Origin: Pseudoduganella ginsengisoli
GTDB taxonomy: Bacteria; Pseudomonadota; Gammaproteobacteria; Burkholderiales; Burkholderiaceae_D
NCBI RefSeq assembly: GCF_009720865.1
Contig: NZ_WNLA01000008.1
Location: forward strand, 124,001-188,000
DNA: 64,000 nucleotides
Reading direction: 5' to 3'
This document shows, one piece after another, positions 1 through 7,735 of this stretch. The notes below the pieces were generated by a model. The model made no database searches. It saw only the letters and a program-made list of their open reading frames with translations, and was not told the origin of the DNA. The translations under genes and the position numbers were made by a program. Every line of letters begins with the position of its first letter. Positions within the stretch are counted from its first letter, which is position 1.

Positions 1-61
1 TCAAATTCAATTACAATTACTAAATAGAAATATATGTTTCCCTAAAATCAAGAGAGATCAC

Positions 62-736
62 ATGAAAAAGACTATCCGGGCGGTACTGTTTGCTTCACTG
101 GCTGTCAGCTGCGCCGCACAGGCGGTCGTGGTGCGCGGCTATGGTTCTGGCGCGCTGCGCGGCGGCGATTTGACCGACCCGGAAAACAATGCGAGCGCCA
201 CGTCGCTGGTCAATTACAACGCGACGCTGCGCTCCAGCATCGAGCCTTATTTCTACAATGAGGGCGCGTTCAACGTGTTTGACAACCAGGTTGGCAGCGG
301 CGACGCCAAATGGTGCTGCGATGCGGGCAATGTATGGGTTGAAGCGGACTTCGGCAGCAAGCGCTATGTGCTGACGGCATTCACTGCCGCGTCGGGCAAT
401 GATTCGCCGGACCGCGATTCGGATAACTGGCGCATCCTGGGCTCGAACGACGGTGTCAATTACACGCCGATTTTCACGTATAACAACCTGGGTACGTCGC
501 CCTGGAACAACCGCCTGCAAGTCAATGAATACACGTCCGGCGTGGATTTTGCCACACCGGCCGCATACAGCATTTTCCGTTACCAGTCGTTCCACACGGT
601 GGGCAACTGGATGCACCAGATTAATGAGCTGGAATTCTACGGCAAGGAAGCCACCGTGCCGGAACCCGCCACCATGGGCTTGCTGGCGCTGGGCCTGGCG
701 GGAATCGTGGCGGCGCGCCGCCGCAAGGTGCGCTAA
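62..736 (+). CDS. PEP-CTERM sorting domain protein with discoidin-like fold
   Basis: This 224-aa secreted protein has a Sec signal peptide (Met-Lys-Lys start, hydrophobic core to about residue 21, Ala-Gln-Ala cleavage region). Its C-terminal tail is a textbook PEP-CTERM signal: VPEPATMG at about residues 198-205, a short hydrophobic helix and a final Ala-Arg-Arg-Arg cluster. The middle (about 95-193) has the order Trp-x-x-Leu-Gly-Ser-Asn-Asp-Gly, then Tyr-x-x-Phe-Arg-Tyr, then Ile-Asn-Glu-Leu-Glu-Phe-Tyr-Gly, which resembles F5/8 type C (discoidin) carbohydrate-binding domains. The family is sorted by exosortase/archaeosortase-like enzymes to the envelope or exopolysaccharide; no exosortase lies in this window. 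A purine-rich site (AGAGAGATCAC) precedes the ATG. The cargo function is not known. Confidence 0.85.
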   Translation: MKKTIRAVLFASLAVSCAAQAVVVRGYGSGALRGGDLTDPENNASATSLVNYNATLRSSIEPYFYNEGAFNVFDNQVGSGDAKWCCDAGNVWVEADFGSKRYVLTAFTAASGNDSPDRDSDNWRILGSNDGVNYTPIFTYNNLGTSPWNNRLQVNEYTSGVDFATPAAYSIFRYQSFHTVGNWMHQINELEFYGKEATVPEPATMGLLALGLAGIVAARRRKVR

Positions 737-755
737 ACAGCCATGCTGCTGGCCG

Positions 756-1649
756 CTATGGTGCGGCCTGTTGCGGCGTCCGGCGTGTCAGCACGACGAG
801 CGCTGCCGCACCGCACGCCACCATGGCCAGCGCAATGGCTTCGGCCTGCGTGGCGTGGAAGATGCCGAAATCCAGTACCGGATTGACGCGGATTTGCTCG
901 ATGGCCAGCCGTTCGATCCCCGCCAGCACCAGGTACAGGGAAAACAGCCAGCCCTGGCGGAACGCATGCTTGCGCAGCGCCCATAGCACGGCGAATCCCG
1001 CCAGCGACATGACGACTTCATAGACCGGCGCCGGATACACGCCCGGCGCGGCGATGGTTTCGCCAAAAATATTGTTCGTGTAAGTCTGGGCCCAGAACCA
1101 TGTGGGCAGCCAGCCGGGTTTGAGCGCCATGTCCGCTACGCGGCCCCAGTCGCCGTCGCCGGAAATCTGGCAGCCGATGCGGCCGATCGCATAACCGAGC
1201 AGCATGGCTGGCGCCACGGCGTCGAGCATGGCGCGCGCCGGCAAATGCCAGCGGCGGATGAACCACAGGCCGGCAACGACGCCGAATAGCAGGCCGCCCA
1301 GCACGCTGAGGCCGGAGCGGCTGAAGATCATGTCCCACGGGTTAGCGGCAAAGCTGTCCAGGTGTTCAAGGATGTGGAACACCCGCGCGCCCGCCACGCC
1401 GAAAAACAGCGCCAGCAAAGCCAGGTTGGACACCACTTCGTGCGGCGCCACCTGCAGCGTCTCGCCGCCTTGTGAGCGCCACGCCATCGGCAGCGCGCCC
1501 AGGCTGTGCAAGCGCTTCATTTCCGCCGTCAGGCAGATTGACGCGGCCAGCAGCGCCAGCGCCACCATCATGCCGAAGGTGGCCAGCGGCAGTGGCAGGT
1601 GGTAGCCCGTGAAGGCAAACACCACGTCGCTCAGGTAAGGATAGGACAT
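756..1649 (-). CDS. Lgt-like prolipoprotein diacylglyceryl transferase family protein
   Basis: A 297-aa polytopic membrane protein of the Lgt family, which moves diacylglyceryl from phosphatidylglycerol to the lipobox cysteine of prolipoproteins. Visible family traits are GRIGCQISGDGDWG at 156-169 (the Lgt signature position), Tyr-Glu at 210-211 and ERLAIEQIR at 246-254. It departs from canonical Lgt: the HGG motif reads LGG at 117-119, and the Asn of GRIGN is Cys. I recall such GRIGC-type proteins as a separate branch, so this may be a paralogue with an altered role and not the essential Lgt. It is the last gene of a long leftward operon, 24 bp after the ABC exporter gene. Confidence 0.75.
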   Translation of the reverse strand: MSYPYLSDVVFAFTGYHLPLPLATFGMMVALALLAASICLTAEMKRLHSLGALPMAWRSQGGETLQVAPHEVVSNLALLALFFGVAGARVFHILEHLDSFAANPWDMIFSRSGLSVLGGLLFGVVAGLWFIRRWHLPARAMLDAVAPAMLLGYAIGRIGCQISGDGDWGRVADMALKPGWLPTWFWAQTYTNNIFGETIAAPGVYPAPVYEVVMSLAGFAVLWALRKHAFRQGWLFSLYLVLAGIERLAIEQIRVNPVLDFGIFHATQAEAIALAMVACGAAALVVLTRRTPQQAAP

Positions 1650-1673
1650 GCGGGCGGCAGGGCAGGGCGCCGG

Positions 1674-3560
1674 TCAGTGCACAACCTGCACGTTATGGAA
1701 TTGCAGCGCCGCCAGATTCGCATAAATGCCGCCCAGCGCGACCAGCGATGCATGGTCGCCCGTTTCCACGATCTTGCCATCTTCCATGACGATAATGCGG
1801 TCGGCGCGCTGCACGGTGGCCAGGCGGTGCGCAATGATGACGGTGGTACGGCCTTTCATGGCCGCTTCCAGCGCGCCCTGCACCAGGCGCTCCGATTCCG
1901 CATCCAGCGCGCTGGTGGCTTCATCCAGCAACAGCAGCGGCGGGTTTTTCAGCAGCGCGCGGGCAATCGCGATGCGCTGGCGCTGGCCGCCGGACAGGCG
2001 CACGCCGCGCTCGCCCAGGAACGACTGGTAGCCGTTCGGCAAGCGCTCAATGAATTCATGGGCTGCCGCCATTTTCGCGGCCTGGATCACTTCTTCATCG
2101 GTTGCGTCAAAGCGGCCATAGCGGATGTTTTCCATCGCGTCAGTCGAGAAGATCACTGTATCTTGCGGCACGATGCCGATCGCGTTGCGCAGCGTGTGCA
2201 ATTCCAGTTGGCGGATATCGACGCCATCGAGTTTGATGGACCCCAGTTGCGGATCGTAGAAACGCAGGAACAGCTGGAACAGCGTGGTTTTACCGGCGCC
2301 GGACGGGCCCACGACGGCAATGGTTTCACCAGGTTTGATGTCCAGCGACAGGTGCGACAGCGCTGCCGTATCGGGACGCGACGGGTACGAGAACGTCACG
2401 TCGTTCAAGGCCAGCGCCGCGCCATTGGCGGCGCGCGGCGGCAGCGGCAGCGGGTGGGCAGGGGACTGGATATCCGACTTCACGGACATCAGTTCCAGCA
2501 GGCGCTCGGTGGCGCCAGCGGCGCGCTGCGCTTCGCCCATGACTTCCGACAGGGCGCCGATGGCGCCGGCCACCGTCGTCGCATACAGGATGAACTGGCC
2601 CAGGTCGCCGCCCGTCATGGTGCCTTCCAGCACGGCGTGGGCGCCCAGCCACAGCACGAACACGATAGTGCCAAACACCAGCACGATGGCCAGCATGGTG
2701 AGGAAAGCGCGGGCGCGGATGCGCTGCATGGCGGTGCCAAACGCGCTTTCCACCGACGCGCTGAAACGCTCGGTTTCGATTTTTTCATGCGTGAACGCTT
2801 GCACGGTCGGCATCGCGTTGAGGATTTCACCGGCGACGGCGGAAGCATCGGCAATACGGTCCTGCGACGCGCGCGACAGCTTGCGCACGCGGCGGCCAAA
2901 CAGCACGATCGGCACGACGGTGAGCACCAGCAAGCCGAGAATGATGGACGACAGCTTGGCCGACGTGTAGAACAGCATGGCCAGGCCGCCGACAAACAGC
3001 AGTATATTGCGCAGCGCCATGGAAATACTGGTGCCCACCACGGCCTGGATCAGCGTGGTGTCGGTGGTGATCCGCGACAGCACTTCGCCGGTCTGCGTGG
3101 TTTCAAAGAATTCCGGGCTTTGCGTGACGACGTGGCGGTACACGGCGCTGCGGATGTCGGCTGTGACGCGCTCGCCCAGCCACGACACCGTATAAAAACG
3201 CGCGGCAGTAGCCAGCGCCAGCACGGTGGCCACGCCGAACAGCGCGAGGAACACGGCATTGACATGCTCGATATGGTTGCCGGCGGAACCCGCCGCACCA
3301 AAGCCCAGGTCGATCATTTGCTTGAAGGCGACCGGGATCGCCAGCGTGGAACCGGCGGCCACCACCAGCGCCACGCCGGCCATGGCAAACTGCTTTTTGT
3401 AGGGCAGCAGGAAGGGCAGCAATCCTTTGAGGGCGGCCAGGCTGCCTTTTTTCAGTTCGCGCGCTTCAGGCGCGGCGGCAGCGCCGCTGGATTTGGCCGT
3501 GGAATGGCCCTCGTTATCAGCCGGGTTGGAATTGCTGTTGCCTGCGATGCTGTTATTCAT
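1674..3560 (-). CDS. MsbA/LmrA-type ABC exporter (fused membrane and ATPase domains)
   Basis: A 628-aa half-transporter. The N-terminal 40 residues are polar; six transmembrane helices of an ABC exporter membrane domain span about 50-345; the ATPase follows from about 383. Walker A is GPSGAGKTT at 418-426, the signature LSGGQ at 522-526, Walker B PLLLLDE at 541-547 with the D-loop SALD after it, and the switch His in IIAHRL near 578. Such proteins dimerise and export lipids, drugs or peptides from the inner leaflet; the substrate cannot be told from sequence. It sits 16 bp after the AttH/CrtC-like gene and 24 bp before the Lgt-like gene, all on the minus strand, so co-transcription is likely. 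Confidence 0.9.
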   Translation of the reverse strand: MNNSIAGNSNSNPADNEGHSTAKSSGAAAAPEARELKKGSLAALKGLLPFLLPYKKQFAMAGVALVVAAGSTLAIPVAFKQMIDLGFGAAGSAGNHIEHVNAVFLALFGVATVLALATAARFYTVSWLGERVTADIRSAVYRHVVTQSPEFFETTQTGEVLSRITTDTTLIQAVVGTSISMALRNILLFVGGLAMLFYTSAKLSSIILGLLVLTVVPIVLFGRRVRKLSRASQDRIADASAVAGEILNAMPTVQAFTHEKIETERFSASVESAFGTAMQRIRARAFLTMLAIVLVFGTIVFVLWLGAHAVLEGTMTGGDLGQFILYATTVAGAIGALSEVMGEAQRAAGATERLLELMSVKSDIQSPAHPLPLPPRAANGAALALNDVTFSYPSRPDTAALSHLSLDIKPGETIAVVGPSGAGKTTLFQLFLRFYDPQLGSIKLDGVDIRQLELHTLRNAIGIVPQDTVIFSTDAMENIRYGRFDATDEEVIQAAKMAAAHEFIERLPNGYQSFLGERGVRLSGGQRQRIAIARALLKNPPLLLLDEATSALDAESERLVQGALEAAMKGRTTVIIAHRLATVQRADRIIVMEDGKIVETGDHASLVALGGIYANLAALQFHNVQVVH

Positions 3561-3576
3561 TGAAATTTCTAATCTT

Positions 3577-4719
3577 TTACAGTTTCATGGGCCGTACATA
3601 GCCGGTCAGCTCCAGGTAGCCTTTGCCGGCCTGGATGCCGTCGCGCTGCACTTTCACCGCCCCTTCCCAATACACGGCGCCCGTACTGCGGCGCGAATCA
3701 AGCTCCTGGTCATCCTGCAGGGGCGCGATATCCCACAGGACATCGCCTGTGGCAAGCTGGGTGGCAACGGGATACTCGGCATTGGTGCGGGGCGAACGCC
3801 ACCGCCTTTGCGGGGTAAAGCTGACCTGGTCCTGCGCGTAATGCGTGATCTTACCGGATGCATCGCGCCATGTCGCGTGCGCCCACAGTGTACCACCTGT
3901 CTTGCTACGCATATGAAAGGCCATCAGGGCGCCGCCGTCATCGAGGTTGATGCCGACCCAGTCCCAGCCTGCCGCATCCGGGTCCAGGTAAGCGCTCGAC
4001 CATTCATGGTCCAGCCACGTGACGCCCGTGACGGCCAGCGGTTTGCCGCCGGTACGGGTGATGGCGCCTGTCGTGTGCAGCTGCGGCTCGCTGTAGTAAT
4101 AGCTGGCGGCCAGCGGGTCGGGGCTCTTGCGGGAAAAACCGCGGTCGCCTTGCTGCATGACGCTCTGGCTGGGCGTTAACGTCAAATCCAGCGTAAAGCC
4201 GGAACCGGCTAATTTGACGTGATACACGCCGTTTGCAGCGCGCACCATGCGCCAGTCGTCCAGTTTCACGTCCGTGTCGCCGGTTTTTGCGTAAGCCAGG
4301 CCAAAGCCTTCACGGGCGGAACGCTGGTCGTGCTGCAATTTGCCGGCGGCCGGGTCGGACAGCGCCGCATGGCCAATGATCAGCTGGTGCGGCGCGAATT
4401 GGCTGGGATTGTCCGCGTCGTGCTGCGGCGCGGCGCGGAAGAACGTCACCTGGTAGCCGAGGTCTTTGCCGTCCGGGGTTTTCACCCAGCCGGTCGCGTA
4501 CCACCATTCAGTCTTATAGGCGGGGTGGGCGCCGAAGTCGCGGGGGAATTGCAGGGTTTGGCCGGGCGGCAGCGGGGTGACGGGCGGGTATTGGGGCGGT
4601 GCGGCCAGGGCCGGTGCTGTCATCCTCGCGAAAGCGAGGATCCATGCGCCGCGTGTCAGCAAGCGCCGTACGGATCCACGTTTGCACGGGGATGACGAGC
4701 CGGTGGCAAGTTCACGCAT
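3577..4719 (-). CDS. AttH/CrtC-like secreted lipocalin-type protein
   Basis: A 380-aa protein of the carotenoid 1,2-hydratase/AttH lipocalin-like family. Seen in it are EWWYATGW near residue 70, and DHEWSS and WDWVGINLDDG in the middle, which are family landmarks. I place the start at 4719 because that ATG overlaps the stop of the upstream permease gene (TAATG), a translational-coupling arrangement. Residues about 8-34 are encoded by a REP-like palindromic repeat (4619-4697), producing the telltale string ILAFARMT, and this leads straight into an Ala-rich APALAA cleavage-like site. These proteins usually accompany FtsX-type permeases and are exported; their biochemical role is poorly known. 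Hydratase activity should not be assumed. Confidence 0.8.
   Translation of the reverse strand: MRELATGSSSPCKRGSVRRLLTRGAWILAFARMTAPALAAPPQYPPVTPLPPGQTLQFPRDFGAHPAYKTEWWYATGWVKTPDGKDLGYQVTFFRAAPQHDADNPSQFAPHQLIIGHAALSDPAAGKLQHDQRSAREGFGLAYAKTGDTDVKLDDWRMVRAANGVYHVKLAGSGFTLDLTLTPSQSVMQQGDRGFSRKSPDPLAASYYYSEPQLHTTGAITRTGGKPLAVTGVTWLDHEWSSAYLDPDAAGWDWVGINLDDGGALMAFHMRSKTGGTLWAHATWRDASGKITHYAQDQVSFTPQRRWRSPRTNAEYPVATQLATGDVLWDIAPLQDDQELDSRRSTGAVYWEGAVKVQRDGIQAGKGYLELTGYVRPMKL
4619..4697. repeat. REP-like palindromic element inside the AttH-like gene
   Basis: The left end carries GTCATCCTCGC followed by its complement GCGAGGATCCATG. The right end carries GGATCCACG and then GGGGATGACGAG. The outer ends are inverted (GTCATCC / GGGATGAC), as in the REP-type elements often translated as ILAFARMT or IPACAGMT. 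A second copy with the same outer ends lies between aroC and the MFS gene (24651-24747). This copy lies in frame within the N-terminal coding part of the secreted AttH-like protein. Confidence 0.75.
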
Positions 4720-7301
4720 TACCAATCCTCCCGGACCGCCCGGATCGGCGCACCGGACAGCGCCCGCCGCCCGGACGCCAGCGCCGTCAATGCGGATGCC
4801 GCCAGCAGCGCCGCCGCCACGGCGCCCAACAAGGGCCACGGCAAATGCATTTGCATGGTCCAGTGGAACGATTGCGGATTGACGATGAACACCAGTACCA
4901 GGCTGATGATCCAGCCCAGGATAAAGCCGGTGGCAATGCCCAGCCCCGTCAGTGCGCCGCCTTCAATGGCTAAAATGGAAAGAATCTGGCGGCGCGTGAC
5001 GCCGATATGGCGCAGCATGCCGAATTCGCGCGCGCGGGCAAAGGTCTGCGCGGAGAATGTCGCCGCCACGCCGCACAAGCCGATGGCAATGGCGATCAAT
5101 TCCAGCAGGTAGGTGATGGCAAAGCTGCGGTCAAACATCCTCATGCTCAGCGTACGGATTTCCGACAATTCATTGAGTTCCAACGTGCGCCCGAATGGCA
5201 GCGCTCTTAACGCCGCCTTTAATGCTTCCATGCGCGCGCCGCCCGCCAGCCATAGCGCGACGTTGTTGATATCCACATCGCCCGTCAGCGCCTGGTAATC
5301 CGCCAGGCGGATTTGCACGGCGCCGTGGGCGCGCGCATAGTCGCGCCAGATGCCCGCGACAAAAAAGTCATGGGGCCTGCCTGCCAGCGGCAACGTCAAT
5401 GTGGTGCCGGGCTGCACGTTATACAAGTCCGCCATCGGTTCCGACACCCACGCGGGCATGCGGCCTTCGGGTACGGGCAACGACGGACCCGCCATGGCCA
5501 GGACAGATTCCGGCCGCGCGCTATCGACATTGCGGGCCATCAGCAGCACGGGAGGGCGGGCCGGGTCCAGCTGCAATGGCTTCACGCGCAGGAAATCCGC
5601 TTTGGCGATGCCGGGCAGCGCCAGCACCAGCTTTTGTTCGTCCGGCGTCAGCCCCGCTGTGCCGCCGCCGGCTGCGCTGCTGGCATACAGGTCGGCAGGC
5701 AGCACTTGCAGCAGCCACTGATCGACGGAGATGCGGAAACTGGCCACCATGATGGCCATGGCCACCATCAGGCTGAAGCTGGACAGTACGCCGCCCAGCG
5801 CCATGCCGGCCTGTCCCGGCGCGTTGGCCAGGCGGGTCAGCGTCAGCGACGTGACGGCCGATGCCTGTTCGCGCCGCCCCGGCCCCCGGTGCCAGATTGA
5901 TGCCAGCAGGCGGAACACCAGCCCCGCCACGCGCGGCATCAGGGCGATGGCGCCGATCAGCATCAGGGCAATCGACAGGTAGCCGAAGACCGGCAATTCC
6001 CACACGGGCGGCAGTTGCGACAGTACGGCTGACAGCGCGACGCATGCGAGGCCCGGCCAGGCCGGCGCAAAGCGCGCCAGCGCGGCTTCTTCCGCGCCGG
6101 CTTTCAGTGCAATGGCAGGACGGGCCCGCGCCGCTTCCATGGCTGGCGCCGCGCTGCCCAATACAGACACGCCGATCCCCAGCACGAAATAGACCAGGGC
6201 GGCAATCGGCGTAAATTGCACTTCCGGCCGTGCGCCGGAGAAGAACCCGGCGCCCAGGTCGCCGCCAAACAATTGCAGCACGCTGGCCGCCAGTACATAG
6301 CCTGCCACGATGCCCAGTACGCTGCCCACCACGCCCAGCGACAAGCCTTCCAGTATTACCTGGCGCAGCAGCTGGCCACGTTCCAGCCCCAGCACGCGCA
6401 GCAGCGCAAACTGGCTGCGGCGCCGGATCACGGACAGCGCCTGCGTGGAAAACACGAGGAACGCTCCCGTGAACAACGCCACCAGCGCCAGCACCGACAA
6501 GTTGACGCGGTAAGCCCGGCTCATATTGTCGTTGCGGCTGTTCTGGTCTTCATCATTCGGACTGCCGACGTGGAAGCGGCCCGGATACGCGTGTTCGAGT
6601 TCTTCCGCCAGCGCCGCCTTGAACGCGGCGCGGTCCACGCCTTCACGCAATTTCAAATCCACGCGCGTCAGTTTGCCAAGGCGGTTGAAGCGCCATTGCG
6701 CGGCGCCCAGGTCCATGACACCCAGCCGCTGGCCTGCGCGGGCGCGGGCCAGTGGTCCGGCTATCCGCAACGCCAGCGTTTTGGTCCCGGCCTGCAACTG
6801 CACGATGCCGCCGGGTGCGGCCCCCAGCCATGATTGCGCAGCGGCGGACAGGAACACGGCATTGTCGGCCAGCGCATCCATCGGGCGGTCTTCGGCGGGA
6901 ATGCCCATCAAGTCCGGCGTGATGGCGGAAGCGCGGAACATGTCGATGCCGAGGATTTCCAGCGGCGCGCGCTGTCCGGGCACGGATGCGTACAGCTGCA
7001 GCACTGGCGACGCCACGGCGACGCCGTCGCGCTGTGCCAGGGCAGGATAGATTTGTTCGTCAAACGTACTTTCCGTGCCGCTCACTTGCACGTCGGCTTG
7101 GCCGGACAAGCTTTTCACGGCGGAGGAAAATTCATTGAAGGCGGCCGCATTGATCAGGTGGATGGCAAAGCCCAGCGACACGCCGATGGCAATGGCAAAG
7201 ATGGCCGTCAGCGCACGCACCGGGTGCGTGCGCCATTCGCCAAACAGCAGCCAGCCGGCCAGCAGGTGGCGCCGCACAGCGTTTATCTGTGCAGCGGCCA
7301 T
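4719..7301 (-). CDS. FtsX-like ABC transporter permease (AttF/AttG type)
   Basis: An 860-aa membrane protein of the MacB/LolE/FtsX permease superfamily in the duplicated, 8-10 helix form. An N-terminal helix is followed by a large periplasmic domain; the first FtsX core lies near residues 265-350 and the second near 730-815 (ARAREFGMLRHIGVTRRQ is the typical coupling-helix region). The start at 7301 was chosen because its ATG overlaps the stop of the DUF4124 gene by one base; an ATG 12 bp further up would overlap more. The next gene is the AttH-like lipocalin, its usual partner. The ATP-binding subunit normally found beside these permeases is missing from the operon. It probably moves a lipid or lipoprotein-type substrate; this is inference. 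Confidence 0.85.
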   Translation of the reverse strand: MAAAQINAVRRHLLAGWLLFGEWRTHPVRALTAIFAIAIGVSLGFAIHLINAAAFNEFSSAVKSLSGQADVQVSGTESTFDEQIYPALAQRDGVAVASPVLQLYASVPGQRAPLEILGIDMFRASAITPDLMGIPAEDRPMDALADNAVFLSAAAQSWLGAAPGGIVQLQAGTKTLALRIAGPLARARAGQRLGVMDLGAAQWRFNRLGKLTRVDLKLREGVDRAAFKAALAEELEHAYPGRFHVGSPNDEDQNSRNDNMSRAYRVNLSVLALVALFTGAFLVFSTQALSVIRRRSQFALLRVLGLERGQLLRQVILEGLSLGVVGSVLGIVAGYVLAASVLQLFGGDLGAGFFSGARPEVQFTPIAALVYFVLGIGVSVLGSAAPAMEAARARPAIALKAGAEEAALARFAPAWPGLACVALSAVLSQLPPVWELPVFGYLSIALMLIGAIALMPRVAGLVFRLLASIWHRGPGRREQASAVTSLTLTRLANAPGQAGMALGGVLSSFSLMVAMAIMVASFRISVDQWLLQVLPADLYASSAAGGGTAGLTPDEQKLVLALPGIAKADFLRVKPLQLDPARPPVLLMARNVDSARPESVLAMAGPSLPVPEGRMPAWVSEPMADLYNVQPGTTLTLPLAGRPHDFFVAGIWRDYARAHGAVQIRLADYQALTGDVDINNVALWLAGGARMEALKAALRALPFGRTLELNELSEIRTLSMRMFDRSFAITYLLELIAIAIGLCGVAATFSAQTFARAREFGMLRHIGVTRRQILSILAIEGGALTGLGIATGFILGWIISLVLVFIVNPQSFHWTMQMHLPWPLLGAVAAALLAASALTALASGRRALSGAPIRAVREDW

Positions 7302-7735
7302 CAGGCGGGGCACGCCAGCGCCAGCTTGTCGGCGGCCCGCTGGGCTTTGATTTTCGCGCGGCCGGCGCTTTGCGCCAGCGCGCCCCGTACTTCGTCATCG
7401 GCCCATTTCTTTTGCAGCCGCAGTTGCGCGCACTGCTTGTTGCGTTGCTGCGCGGCGCGGGCGGCTTGCTGCTGTGCGCGTTCATCTTGCGCTTCGCGCT
7501 GGTGCCGTTCGCGTTGCAGTGCGTTGGCTTGGTGCTGCATGCGCTGCAACTCCGCCGAAGCCGCGGGATTGGGCGGCGGCGCATCCGGTACGGCAATCAC
7601 GGACGCAGCGCCGCCCTGGCACGGCTGTTCCGTGTAAGTGACTTTGCCGTCCACCGTGCATTTGTTGATCGTCTGCGCATGGCATGCGCCAGCTGCAAAG
7701 AGCCATACCAGCAGGGATGCACGCAAGGTGGTCAT
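7301..7735 (-). CDS. DUF4124 domain-containing secreted protein
   Basis: A 144-aa protein with a signal peptide ending near residue 20 (ACHAQ). The mature N-terminus carries the DUF4124 pattern Lys-Cys-x-x-Asp-Gly-Lys-Val-Thr-Tyr-x-x-x-Pro-Cys, then a long Gln/Arg/Ala-rich helical, probably coiled-coil segment (about 55-140) with two more cysteines. DUF4124 proteins are periplasmic, common in Proteobacteria and of unknown function. Its ATG overlaps the TGA of the FAD oxidase gene (ATGA), and its stop overlaps the permease start, so it is translated within the same operon. Confidence 0.85.
   Translation of the reverse strand: MTTLRASLLVWLFAAGACHAQTINKCTVDGKVTYTEQPCQGGAASVIAVPDAPPPNPAASAELQRMQHQANALQRERHQREAQDERAQQQAARAAQQRNKQCAQLRLQKKWADDEVRGALAQSAGRAKIKAQRAADKLALACPA

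Noticed and set aside
1599..3563. A 654-codon open frame on the plus strand opposite the ABC exporter
   Set aside because: It is a shadow of a GC-rich gene on the other strand; the minus strand carries complete ABC transporter motifs and the plus translation is His/Gln/Arg-rich without domains.
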